This document shows positions 7,602 to 16,900 of a DNA stretch of 47,241 nt, in pieces (the first letter of the stretch is position 1; every line of letters starts with the position of its first letter). The stretch is taken from contig JAIXOR010000033.1 in the NCBI GenBank assembly GCA_027486655.1, positions 1-47,241 on the forward strand. Direction: 5' to 3'. The position numbers and the translations under genes were made by a program. Under the pieces are notes generated by a model. The model was not told where the DNA came from and did not search any database. It was given only the letters and a program-made list of their open reading frames with translations. The DNA is from Verrucomicrobiaceae bacterium (GTDB lineage Bacteria; Verrucomicrobiota; Verrucomicrobiia; Verrucomicrobiales; Akkermansiaceae).

Positions 7602-9698
7602 ATGCACCCGTTTCTCGCACCCGATTTCCACATCCGTTGGTCCACGCTGGTTCCCGAAGCCATCGAGCCGGACATCCGCCACGCGCTCGAAGGAGCGAAA
7701 GCCGCCATCGAGGCCATCTGCGCGCAGGACCCCGGTGCCGTGACCTACGAGTCCACCTTCCACGCCCTGGAGCAGGCCACCGAGGAACTCGGCCGCGGCT
7801 GGGGCCGGCTGAACCACCTGGACTCGGTGTGCGACAGCCCCGCCCAGCGCGAGGCACTCAATGCGATGCTGCCGGAGGTGACCGATTTCTATTCGTCCAT
7901 CGCCCTCAACGAGCGCCTGTGGCAGGCGCTCAAGGCCTTCGGCGAGAGCGCTGCGGTGGAGTTGTTAGACCCGGTGAGGAAACGCTTCGTCGAGGAAACG
8001 CTGGCCGACTTCCGGCAATCCGGAGCCGATCTGCCCGAGGCGGGAAAGAAGCGCGTGGCAGAGATCGAGGCGGAGCTTTCCAAGCTGACCAAGCAGTATT
8101 CCGAGCGGGTGCTGGACTCCACCAACGCGTGGGAACTCATCGTCACCGAGGAGTCGAGGCTCGACGGCCTGCCGGAGTCCGCCAAGGCGGCCGCGCTCGC
8201 CAATGCGAAAGCCAAGGGAGTGGCCACCGCGGAGCAACCGGCATGGCGCTTCACGCTGCAGTTTCCCTCGATGTATCCGGTGATGCAGCACGCCCATGAC
8301 GACTCGCTGCGCCGCGAGGTCTGGGAGGCATCCGTGCGGGTGGGGGGATACGGCGACTATGACAACACCTCGCTGGTGTGGAAGATTCTCGAACTGAGGC
8401 ACGAAAAGGCCGGGATCCTCGGTCACCCGCATTTCGCGGACCTCACGCTGCTGCGCCGCATGGCTGGCAATGGTGAATCCGCCCTCGCCTTCATCGAAAA
8501 CCTCCACCAGCGCGTACTGCCCGGCTTCCAGGCGGACTACCGCCAGCTGGGCCAATACAAAGCCGCGAAAACCGGGGCTCCGGTGGGGCTGTTGGAACCC
8601 TGGGAAGTCGCCTACTGGGCGGAGCGCCAGCGCAAGGAAAACTACGACCTGGATGACGAGGCGCTGCGCCCTTACTTCCCGGTGGACGGGGTGATGAGCG
8701 GCATGTTCGAGATCGCCACCCGGGTGTTCGGCATCCGCATCCGCAAGGTGGATTCCGTGCACATCGAGCCCGGAGCCACGCCGGCTGATGCGGGCACCGC
8801 GGTGGAGGTCTGGCATCCGGAGGTTTCGTTTTACGAAATCCACGACTCGCGCAGCGGCGCGCACCTCGGGTCGTTTTATGCCGATTGGCATCCGCGCGAG
8901 TCGAAGCGCGGCGGCGCGTGGATGAACTCGCTGCACACCGGCGGTCCGGGCGAGCCGCACCTCGGGCTCATCGTCGGCAACATGAGCCCGCCGGTGGATG
9001 GCAAGCCGGCCTTGCTCACGCACAACGAGGTGGAAACCATCTTCCACGAATTCGGCCACCTGCTGCACGGCATGCTCAGCGAGGTGCCGGTGAAGTCGCT
9101 TTCCGGAACCAACGTGCCGTGGGACTTCGTCGAGCTGCCATCCCAGATCATGGAGAACTACTGCTGGGACCGCGAGTCGCTGGACCTCTTCGCCCGCCAT
9201 CATGAATCCGGCGAGGCGATTCCCGAGGACTTGTTTTCCCGGATGATCGCCGCGCGCAACTACATGAGTGCCTCCGCATTCATGCGCCAGTTGTCCTTCG
9301 CCAAGATCGATCTGGAGCTGCACATCCATCTGGAAAACTGGCGTGGCGGCGACCTCGACGAGGTGGACCGCCAGGTGCTGGCGGACTACCGGGCACCGCT
9401 GGGGACCGATGCGCCCTCGATGCTCCGCCGCTTCAACCACCTGTTCTCCAGCCCCACCGGATACGCGGCCGGGTATTACTCCTACAAGTGGTCCGAGGTG
9501 CTGGATGCGGACGCCTTCACGCGCTTCCAGAAAGAAGGCATCCTCAATCCGGAAACCGGTGGATCGTTCCGCGAACACATCCTCAGCAAAGGCAACTCCG
9601 CGCCGGCCGACGAACTCTACCGCCGCTTCATGGGCCGGGATCCGGAACTCGAACCGCTGCTGGTCCGCTCCGGACTCTCCAGCGCGGCAGTGGCCTGA
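7602..9698 (+). CDS. prlC: M3 family oligopeptidase A
   Basis: 698 residues. It has the M3 zinc-peptidase signature HEFGH at residues 482-486 within ETIFHEFGHLLHGML, and further family motifs such as NYCWDRESLDLFARHH and SSPTGYAAGYYSYKWSEVLDADAF. Length and motif placement fit oligopeptidase A (PrlC/OpdA), a cytoplasmic metallopeptidase that degrades short peptides and cleaved signal peptides. The ATG at 7602 starts at MHPFLAPDF, which resembles the usual N-terminus; an ATG at 7572 would overlap the upstream nuclease gene by eight bases. No signal peptide is present. Confidence 0.93.
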   Translation: MHPFLAPDFHIRWSTLVPEAIEPDIRHALEGAKAAIEAICAQDPGAVTYESTFHALEQATEELGRGWGRLNHLDSVCDSPAQREALNAMLPEVTDFYSSIALNERLWQALKAFGESAAVELLDPVRKRFVEETLADFRQSGADLPEAGKKRVAEIEAELSKLTKQYSERVLDSTNAWELIVTEESRLDGLPESAKAAALANAKAKGVATAEQPAWRFTLQFPSMYPVMQHAHDDSLRREVWEASVRVGGYGDYDNTSLVWKILELRHEKAGILGHPHFADLTLLRRMAGNGESALAFIENLHQRVLPGFQADYRQLGQYKAAKTGAPVGLLEPWEVAYWAERQRKENYDLDDEALRPYFPVDGVMSGMFEIATRVFGIRIRKVDSVHIEPGATPADAGTAVEVWHPEVSFYEIHDSRSGAHLGSFYADWHPRESKRGGAWMNSLHTGGPGEPHLGLIVGNMSPPVDGKPALLTHNEVETIFHEFGHLLHGMLSEVPVKSLSGTNVPWDFVELPSQIMENYCWDRESLDLFARHHESGEAIPEDLFSRMIAARNYMSASAFMRQLSFAKIDLELHIHLENWRGGDLDEVDRQVLADYRAPLGTDAPSMLRRFNHLFSSPTGYAAGYYSYKWSEVLDADAFTRFQKEGILNPETGGSFREHILSKGNSAPADELYRRFMGRDPELEPLLVRSGLSSAAVA

Positions 9699-9743
9699 TC
9701 CGCCGCGAGAATCCCGCATCGCCGACCGTATCGAGCGGCCGAC

Positions 9744-11225
9744 ATGCACAATCCGATCCTCCGGGCGCTCACCCTCCTTGCCCTGGCCATCCTCCCCTGC
9801 CCTGCGGCCGACTATCATGTGGACTCGGAACGCGGCGACGACCGCGCCGACGGCTCCGCCCCCGAATCCGCGTGGCGCAGCCTGGAGAAGGTCCGGTCGA
9901 TCGAGCTCAAGCCCGGCGACCGCCTGCTTTTCAAGGCGGGCGCGCGCTGGCAGGGGGTGCTCCAACCCCGCGGCTCGGGCACGGCGGAGGCGCCGGTGCG
10001 CATCGGCCGCTACGGCGAGGGCCCGGCTCCGCGGATCGATGGCGGCGGAACCCGCGATGCGGTTTTGTTAGAAAACCTGTCCCACGTGGTGCTCGAGGAT
10101 CTGGAGATCACCAACCTGGGGGAAAAACGCGAGCCCTGGCGCACCGGTGTGAGGATCCTCGCCCGGGGTGCCGGACCGGTGCGCGGAGTGAGGCTGGCCA
10201 GACTGCACGTGCACGATGTGAATGGCGACCTCCGCAAGGACCATGAAGGGTGCGGCATCTTCTTCGAAGCGCTGCCCGGGAAGGACAGCCATTTCGACGG
10301 GCTGGTCATCGAGCAGTGCCGCGTCGAGCGCACCGACCGCAACGGCATCTGCCAGCGCGGCTACGGCTGGCCGCGCAGCCGCAACGTGATCATCCGCGGC
10401 AACACGCTGGAGGACATCGGTGGCGACGGCATCAAACTGTGGGGCACCAACGGCGGGCTCATCGAGCACAACATCGTCCGCAGGGCGCGCGCCCGCTGCG
10501 CGGAGCAGGAAGCCGCCGCCGGGATCTGGCCCTTTGCCTGCGACGACACGGTGATCCAGTTCAACGAGGTCTCCGGCACGGTCGGCACGCGCGATGGCCA
10601 GGGTTTCGACGCGGACTACCAATGCCGCCGCAGTCTTTTCCAATACAACTACAGCCACGGCAACGAGGGCGGCTTCATGCTCGTCTGCGGTCCCGGGCGC
10701 TCGATCAACGAGGACACGGTGATCCGCTACAACCTGAGCGTGAACGACGGGGTGAAATCCGCGCGCGTCTTCCACTTCGGGGGGGCCTCGCAGCGGACCC
10801 GGATCTATCAGAACACGATCGTTCTCGGAGCGCACCAGGACCTGCCGATGATGCTCTTCACCGAGTGGAACGGCGGCACCGCCCGCGGGGTGGTTTTCAC
10901 CAACAACCTGTTCATCGTCCGCCCGGGCGGCCGCGCGACCTATCAGCTCAAGCCGGCGGAGGGCGTGGTCTTTGAGGACAACCACTTCGCAGGCCGTCAC
11001 GAGGGGCTTCCGGACGGCATCGCGGTGCATGGCGCGTTGCCGAGCTTCGCCGGCGGGTTGGATCCGCTTCCGGGGCTGGCGGCCGCCGCGGCCTTCCGTC
11101 CGGCGGCGGGTGCACCCTTTCCGAAGGGCCGGCCCATCGCCGATGCGGGAACGCGCGATCTGTTGGGCACCCCGCTGCCCCGGGACGGTTCGCCGGCCAT
11201 GGGTGCGCTGGAAGCCGCGCGCTGA
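9744..11225 (+). CDS. Secreted right-handed parallel beta-helix protein
   Basis: 493 residues. A signal peptide (1 to about 22, ending PCPAA) is followed by DYHVDSERGDD, the typical opening of extracellular polysaccharide-acting beta-helix proteins. The middle shows repeated short strands with stacked Asn and Ile/Val (NVIIRGNTLEDIGGDGIKLWG, LIEHNIVRRA, TVIQFNEVSG, TVIRYNLSVND, VVFTNNLFIV), typical of PbH1 repeats. It may be a polysaccharide lyase or hydrolase, but no catalytic set can be assigned with confidence. It follows the peptidase gene by 45 bp on the same strand. Confidence 0.82.
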   Translation: MHNPILRALTLLALAILPCPAADYHVDSERGDDRADGSAPESAWRSLEKVRSIELKPGDRLLFKAGARWQGVLQPRGSGTAEAPVRIGRYGEGPAPRIDGGGTRDAVLLENLSHVVLEDLEITNLGEKREPWRTGVRILARGAGPVRGVRLARLHVHDVNGDLRKDHEGCGIFFEALPGKDSHFDGLVIEQCRVERTDRNGICQRGYGWPRSRNVIIRGNTLEDIGGDGIKLWGTNGGLIEHNIVRRARARCAEQEAAAGIWPFACDDTVIQFNEVSGTVGTRDGQGFDADYQCRRSLFQYNYSHGNEGGFMLVCGPGRSINEDTVIRYNLSVNDGVKSARVFHFGGASQRTRIYQNTIVLGAHQDLPMMLFTEWNGGTARGVVFTNNLFIVRPGGRATYQLKPAEGVVFEDNHFAGRHEGLPDGIAVHGALPSFAGGLDPLPGLAAAAAFRPAAGAPFPKGRPIADAGTRDLLGTPLPRDGSPAMGALEAAR

Positions 11226-11280
11226 GGGCGTGGCGAGTTTCGGATTGCCGCGGCGGGTCCGGCCCGGCAAGGATTCCGGC

Positions 11281-11655
11281 ATGACCCGATTCCTGCTCTG
11301 CCTCTGTGTCCTCGGATTCACCCTCTCCGCAAGCATTGCCGCGGAGGCCCCCTACCGCCACATCGTGTTGTTCAAGTTCAAGGACGACGCACCGAAGGCG
11401 GAGATCGAAAAGGTGGAAAAAGCCTTCGCCGGTCTCAAGAAGAGCATCGCCCAGATCCAGGACTTCGAGTGGGGCACCAACGTGAGCCCGGAAGGCAAGG
11501 CGGACGGATTCACCCACTGCTTCTTCGTCACCTTCCGCAACAAGGCCGATCTGGAGGCCTATCTGCCCCATCCCGAGCACAAGAAGTTCGGCGCAATGCT
11601 CAAGGGCCTCATCGACAAGGTGCTGGTCGTCGACTACGTGGCGAAAAGCGAGTGA
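11281..11655 (+). CDS. Secreted Dabb (stress-responsive A/B barrel) domain protein
   Basis: 124 residues. A signal peptide (1-20, ending SIAA) is followed by the Dabb domain: YRHIVLFKFKDDAPKAEIE, a helical KAFAGLKKSI, FEWGTNVSPEGKADGFTHCFFVTF and the closing YLPHPEHKKF with LVVDY. Dabb domains are about 100-residue dimeric ferredoxin-like barrels; most are cytoplasmic, whereas exported copies like this are frequent in Planctomycetes and Verrucomicrobia. Its substrate is unknown. It ends only a few bases before a convergent gene on the other strand. Confidence 0.9.
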   Translation: MTRFLLCLCVLGFTLSASIAAEAPYRHIVLFKFKDDAPKAEIEKVEKAFAGLKKSIAQIQDFEWGTNVSPEGKADGFTHCFFVTFRNKADLEAYLPHPEHKKFGAMLKGLIDKVLVVDYVAKSE

Positions 11656-11658
11656 GCG

Positions 11659-12732
11659 TCATCCACCGGCCGGGGTCTTGAGCACGACGTTCCAGGCCTC
11701 GTCCATGACCGCGCCATCCACGCTTCCGGCACCCCAGGCCCAGTAGGAGGCCCGCTGCAGCAGCGGCATGCGCCTCACGCCGAAGCGGGGTGTTTCCACC
11801 ATCAGGTCCGCATCGAGGTGGAGGGTGAGGAAAAGCCCGGGATCGTTGCCGAAGTGCGCGAGCTTTTCCTTCGAGCGGTCGTGAAGGATCGCCGAGGAGA
11901 GATCGGCAGGCACCCAGCCCACGCCCTGGGCAAAGAACTCGGCGATGATGTGTTCCTGCCGGTAGGTAACGGTGCCGAGTTTCCCGTCGGGGTCGGCGGA
12001 TTTCGCCCAACGTCCGGCCAGCGTGCGGGCCGGGATGCCTTCGGCGCGCAGCACGGTCGCAAAGAGCACGGCGAGGCCACCGCAGTCGGATTTCCCGGCC
12101 TTGCAGACGGCGGCGGCGGAGCGGTCCTGCTCACCGAGGTATTCGTATTGGAAATGCGTCACCAGGTGCAGGAACACCCTGCGGGCAAAATCCACCTCCC
12201 CTTCCGCGGGACGGCGGCGGAGGGAGGCGGCATCCCTCCAGCGGCGGAACGTGGGCGAGCCGTGCTGGAAGTGCGGCGTGTCCGCAAGGAACGTGCGGCG
12301 GTCCTGCTCCGAGAGGTCCGGCACCGCGGTGGCCGGCTCACGGCGCACGAGTTTTCGCGAAAACAACCGGGCGCGGGTGTCCGCCGCCATGCGGATCGAG
12401 CTTTCCTGGCCGGGACGCGTCACCGGGATGGTGGTGCGGTGCACCGGTCGGCGCAGCGGGCTGCGGTCCGCGATCAGTTCGCCTCCGGGCAGGGTTTCCG
12501 ATTCCAGAATCCGCTGGGAAGGCAGGTCCGGCGGCCGCGGCACGAAGAGCGTCCACTCGCGCGCTTTCACCCGCGGCGCGTCCACCCTCACCGTGTAGCG
12601 TGCATGGAGGGTCACCGAGTCCTTCACCTCCAGCGCATAGCCCGCGTTCAACCCGGGAGCCACGCGCGGCGGAACCTCGCCACGGCTGGTGAGGCAGCTC
12701 GCGAGCAGGAGCAGGAACGCGCGGCGTTTCAT
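11659..12732 (-). CDS. Secreted transglutaminase-like (cysteine protease-like) protein
   Basis: 357 residues on the minus strand. A basic, hydrophobic signal peptide (MKRRAFLLLLAS) opens the protein. The core shows the classical transglutaminase triad: Cys217 in SDCGGLAVLFATVLRAEGIPAR, His261 in QEHIIAEFF and Asp277 in WVPADLS. The N-terminal half (about 35-135) is a beta-rich domain with an FVPRPPDLPSQR motif seen in bacterial transglutaminase-like proteins. It is likely periplasmic; the reaction (peptidase, amidase or cross-linking) cannot be read from sequence. It lies 47 bp downstream of rnpB in the same direction and converges with the Dabb gene. Confidence 0.85.
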   Translation of the reverse strand: MKRRAFLLLLASCLTSRGEVPPRVAPGLNAGYALEVKDSVTLHARYTVRVDAPRVKAREWTLFVPRPPDLPSQRILESETLPGGELIADRSPLRRPVHRTTIPVTRPGQESSIRMAADTRARLFSRKLVRREPATAVPDLSEQDRRTFLADTPHFQHGSPTFRRWRDAASLRRRPAEGEVDFARRVFLHLVTHFQYEYLGEQDRSAAAVCKAGKSDCGGLAVLFATVLRAEGIPARTLAGRWAKSADPDGKLGTVTYRQEHIIAEFFAQGVGWVPADLSSAILHDRSKEKLAHFGNDPGLFLTLHLDADLMVETPRFGVRRMPLLQRASYWAWGAGSVDGAVMDEAWNVVLKTPAGG

Positions 12733-12779
12733 TCACCGCCATCCCAACCCGGCCCCCGGCTGGGGGAAAGGGGAAAATT

Positions 12780-13167
12780 GCCGCTCCCCTGTAAGCCGGA
12801 TTCTGTCCATCCCTTGCGGGACTGGACGGCCATTTCTCTCACCCCGCCGGAGCGGGGCGCCCCGCTTGCGCGGAGTGCGACTAATACCCGGGTTTTCTAA
12901 CGGGCGGGCCGCCCTTTCCCTGTTCTGTCTTGCACCACGCGAGGTTTGCCGTGCCGTCCGGTTGCCCGGATTCGCGGTGGGCTCTTACCCCACCATTTCA
13001 CCCTTGCCTGTGCCCTTGCGGGCCATCGGCGGTATCTTTCTGCTGCACTGTCTGTCCGGGTTCCTCGCGGTTCCCGTCCCCCACTTTCATGGGGCGCGCT
13101 GCCCTGTGGTGTCCGGACTTTCCTCAACCCCCGCTTGCGCGGAAACTGCGACCGTCCGGGGAGCGGC
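12780..13167 (-). ncRNA. rnpB: RNase P RNA, bacterial class A
   Basis: On the minus strand the 5' part reads GAGGAAAGTCCGGAC and the 3' part ACAGAATCCGGCTTAC, the two most conserved blocks of bacterial RNase P RNA. The ends pair perfectly as helix P1 (GCCGCTCCCC with GGGGAGCGGC), which sets the borders at 12780 and 13167 and gives about 388 nt. Intermediate conserved elements are also visible (GGGTGAAATGGTGGGGTAAGAGCCCACC). It is the catalytic subunit that trims tRNA 5' leaders. All open frames across this stretch are shadows. Confidence 0.95.
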
Positions 13168-13307
13168 ACACCGAGGATGATCGGCGGAGGCATGGAATCC
13201 AAGGAAAACCTCAAGGCGATCGGGAAACGCGGACCCTCGATGGATCGGAGTGGATTTCACGGCGACTTCATCGAGGATTCATTCCCATAAGCGAGATCCC
13301 CGGGCGC

Positions 13308-13865
13308 ATGACATCCGCTTTCCTCCGCCGCTTCCCGTCACAGCTCGGCCATTGGTCGCTGCACGCCACGCTCAACGCGCTGCCCAGCTTCATCATCGCC
13401 GCCGTTTACCTGCAGCTCTGGGACAAGCCCCGGGCGATGCTCGGCATGGGTTGCGCGGTCCTGGTCTTCATCGTCGCGTTTGCCACGGTCACCTCGCTTC
13501 CTGGCCCGCAGGCGGAGGACTCCCAGCTCATCGGCCGCTCGATCCGCCTCGGCGCGAAGATCCGCTCGTGGATCGCCTGCCTTTCGCTGCCCCTGCTCGC
13601 GCTGCCCCACGGCGGCTTTTTCCTTGTCCCGGACTTCTGGTGCGGCTGGCTGGCCTGCGGCATCCAGGAATGGATCATGAACCAACTCGGCGCGGGACCG
13701 GGGAACAGCGGTTTCAATCAGCCGACCTTCGGCAAGATCTTCTTCCTCACCCTTTTGGAAGGTCTCATCCTCTCCGTCTTCCTCCTGATGATCGCGTTTT
13801 TCTCCCTGATCATCCTGCAGAACCGCGAGCGGAAACGGGCGATGCGCGCCATGGCCGCCGTCTGA
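13308..13865 (+). CDS. Hypothetical integral membrane protein
   Basis: 185 residues. About four to five membrane segments can be seen: residues about 22-38, 45-62 (AMLGMGCAVLVFIVAFATV), 80-100 (WIACLSLPLLALPHGGFFLV), a weaker one at 105-120, and 145-172 (FFLTLLEGLILSVFLLMIAFFSLIIL), with a basic C-terminus RERKRAMRAM. I do not recognise the family. The ATG at 13308 is used because the frame upstream runs into rnpB and loses protein character. It is followed after 59 bp by the giant CotH protein on the same strand, with no visible functional link. Confidence 0.65.
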   Translation: MTSAFLRRFPSQLGHWSLHATLNALPSFIIAAVYLQLWDKPRAMLGMGCAVLVFIVAFATVTSLPGPQAEDSQLIGRSIRLGAKIRSWIACLSLPLLALPHGGFFLVPDFWCGWLACGIQEWIMNQLGAGPGNSGFNQPTFGKIFFLTLLEGLILSVFLLMIAFFSLIILQNRERKRAMRAMAAV

Positions 13866-13924
13866 GAAAGGAAGCGGCCCGGCTTTGGGGTTGGCGGATG
13901 GATGAAAATCCGGCAGTTTCCGCC

Positions 13925-16900
13925 ATGCCCGTGCGCCTGATGATCTCCATGCTCGCCCTCATCGCCGGAGGCATGGTGGCTGCGAACCCGGTGATCACCG
14001 AGGTGATGACGGACAACGAATCCACCCTGCCCGACGAGGATGGCGCGTTTTCCGACTGGTTGGAAATCCACAACCCGACCGCCGCGCCGATCTCGCTGGC
14101 CGGGTGGTACCTCACCGACAAATCCACGAATGCGACGCTCTGGCCGTTTCCTGCGGTGACCCTCGCACCCGGCGAGTTCCAGATCGTCTGGGCCTCAGGA
14201 AAAAATCGCCGCGTCCCGGGTGCCCCGCTGCACACCAACTTCTCGCTTTCCAAAGACGGCGAGTTCCTCGCGCTCGTGAAGGGGGATGGCAGCATTCCGC
14301 CACAGGTATTCGCGCCCAAACTGCCGTCCCTGGGCGCGGATGAATCCTACGGCTCGCGCTTCCAACGCGTCACCCTGGTCGGACAAGGGGCCACCGGCCG
14401 CCACCGGGGACCCACCAGCGGCACTCTCACCACCTGGATGAACCGGACCTTCACGGAAACCATCTGGTCCGACGGCAAAAGCGGATACGGATTCGGCATC
14501 ACCGTGCCGGGCATCAACGTGAGGCAGGTATCCAAAAACGGGCTCGTGGAGGGCCTGGCCGACGCCCTCGCCCTGCTCGCCCTGCCGCAGGGTGATCCCC
14601 TCGTGCTGTCCTCCGCCTCCACCGTTTCGGAAACCCTCAACCTGCTCGGCGAGGGGGGAGACGGCCACTACGGCTTCAACCAGATCCCCCCGGGAGGCGG
14701 CGGGGAAAACTATGTGATCGAGGCCACCGGCTTCCTCCAAATCCCGGTCGCAGGCACCTACACCTTCGGGCTGAACTCGGATGACGGCGGCCGCATCGCC
14801 ATCAATGGCGCCACCGTGATGGAGGACGACTCGTTTCACGGGCCCGAGGACCGCTTCGGGTCGGTCACCCTCACCGCAGGCACCCACTCATTCCAAGTCG
14901 TGATGTTCGAAGGCGGAGGCGGGGACGGGGTCGAGTTCTTCGCCGCACCGGGAAACCTCACCTCGTTCGACGCCGCCGTGTTCCGTCTCGTCGGCGATGT
15001 GGCCGGGGGTGGGCTCGCCGCCACCACCGTGCCCACGGCTGCCGGCGGATGGATCGGGACCGATGTGAGTGCCGCCATGAGCACGAAGACCTCGCTCTTT
15101 GTGAGAACCCCCTTCACCTCCACCGGACCGGGCACGGCCACCTCGCTCTACCTGCTCACGCGTTTCAGCGATGGCTACGCAGCCTGGCTGAATGCGAGTT
15201 CGACCAACAACGCGCCGGTCTCCACCTTCAACGCCCCCTCCACCCTCGTGTGGACCTCCGCCGCCACCGGATCGCGCGACGCGGCCCAGACGCTGCGCAG
15301 GCATCCGGTCAACCTCACCTCCCGGCTGTCCTCGCTCATCAACGGCACCAACGTGCTCGCGGTGCAGGGCATGAGGACATCCACCTCGGACTCCAGCATG
15401 CTCATCCTGCCGGAACTCGTGATGGGCAAACTCGAACCCGCGGCCGCCCCCGCCTTCTACGATGGCGGGCTCGCCACGCCCGGCTGGATCAACGGGCCGC
15501 CCAGCTCGCTCGGAGATGTGGCTGACACCCAGTTCAGCATCGACCGGGGCTTCTTCACCGCGCCGATCTCCGTCGCCATCACCAGCGCCACGCCGGGGGC
15601 CGTGATCCGCTACACCACCGATGGATCGACCCCGGATGAAAACCACGGGATCCTCTACAGCAGCCCGATCCCGGTTTCCTCCACCACCATCATCCGCGCC
15701 AGAGCGATGAAGGACGGCTGGAAATCCACCGATGTGGACACCCACACTTATCTTTTCCCCAATGATATCATTACCCAGTCCGCGAACGGAGCGCCTCCTC
15801 CCGGGTGGCCTGCCAGCAGCGGAACCGGCCAGGTGCTCAACCACGGGATGGACCCCGAAATCGTCAATCATCCGGATCCCGACATCGGCGGACCTGCCAC
15901 CATCAGGGCCGCCCTGCTCGCGCTGCCCACCGTTTCCCTCACCACCGATCTGCCCAACCTCCTCAACATCGACGGTTCCCAAGGCATCTACTCGAATCCC
16001 TACAACCGCGGCTTCGCCTGGGAACGCCCGGCATCGATCGAATGGATCCTTCCGCCGGACGCGCTCAATCCCGCCGGCACCAGCGCCTTCCAGGTGAATG
16101 CCGGCCTCCGCCTCCGCGGGGGATACTCGCGTTCCGAGGAAAACCCGAAGCATTCGTTCCGCCTGTTCTTCCGCGAAGAATACGGCGAGACCAAGCTGCG
16201 CTATCCGCTCTTCGGCCGCGACGGCGCGCAGGAGTTCGACCAGATCGACCTCCGCACCGCACAGAACTACTCCTGGTCTTTTGGCGGCGATGACCGGAAC
16301 ACCTTCCTTCGCGAGGAATCCTGCCGCCAGGCCCTGCTCGACATGGGCCAGCCCGGATCCCACGTCCGCTACGTCCATCTCTATCTGAACGGCCGCTACT
16401 GGGGCCTCTACAACCTCGACGAACGCACCGAGGCCGCATTCTCCGAATCCTATCTCGGCGGGCTCAAAGAGGAATACGACGTCGTCAAGACCGAGCAGGA
16501 GGCCGACTACACCATCGGTGCCACTGATGGAAACCTCAGCGCCTGGCAGAACCTCTGGAACCAGGCAAAAGCCCACCGCGCCTCCCCCACCAATGCCAAC
16601 TACTTCCGCATGATGGGCCTGGCCGCGGATGGCACCACACCCACCGCGGATCCGGTTTTGTTAGATCCGGACAACCTGATCGACTATCTCCTGCTCACCT
16701 TCTGGAGCGGGAACTTCGATGGCGCCGTCTCCGACTTCCTCGGCAACGTGCGCGCCAACAACTGGTATGGCAGCCGCCGCCGTGTGAACAACAACCGCGA
16801 GGGCTTCCGCTTCTTTGTCCACGACTTCGAGCACACGTTCCTCGATGTGAACGCCGACCGCACCGGCCCCTTCAACAGCGCGGAGGAGGCGAACTTCGCC

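Noticed and set aside
12753..12766. CCCCCGGCTGGGGG hairpin as rnpB terminator
   Set aside because: No T run follows on the minus strand, and the downstream gene is co-directional.
12930..13307. N-terminal extension of the membrane protein gene
   Set aside because: It overlaps rnpB, whose structure and conserved blocks are clear; the translated part has no protein character.
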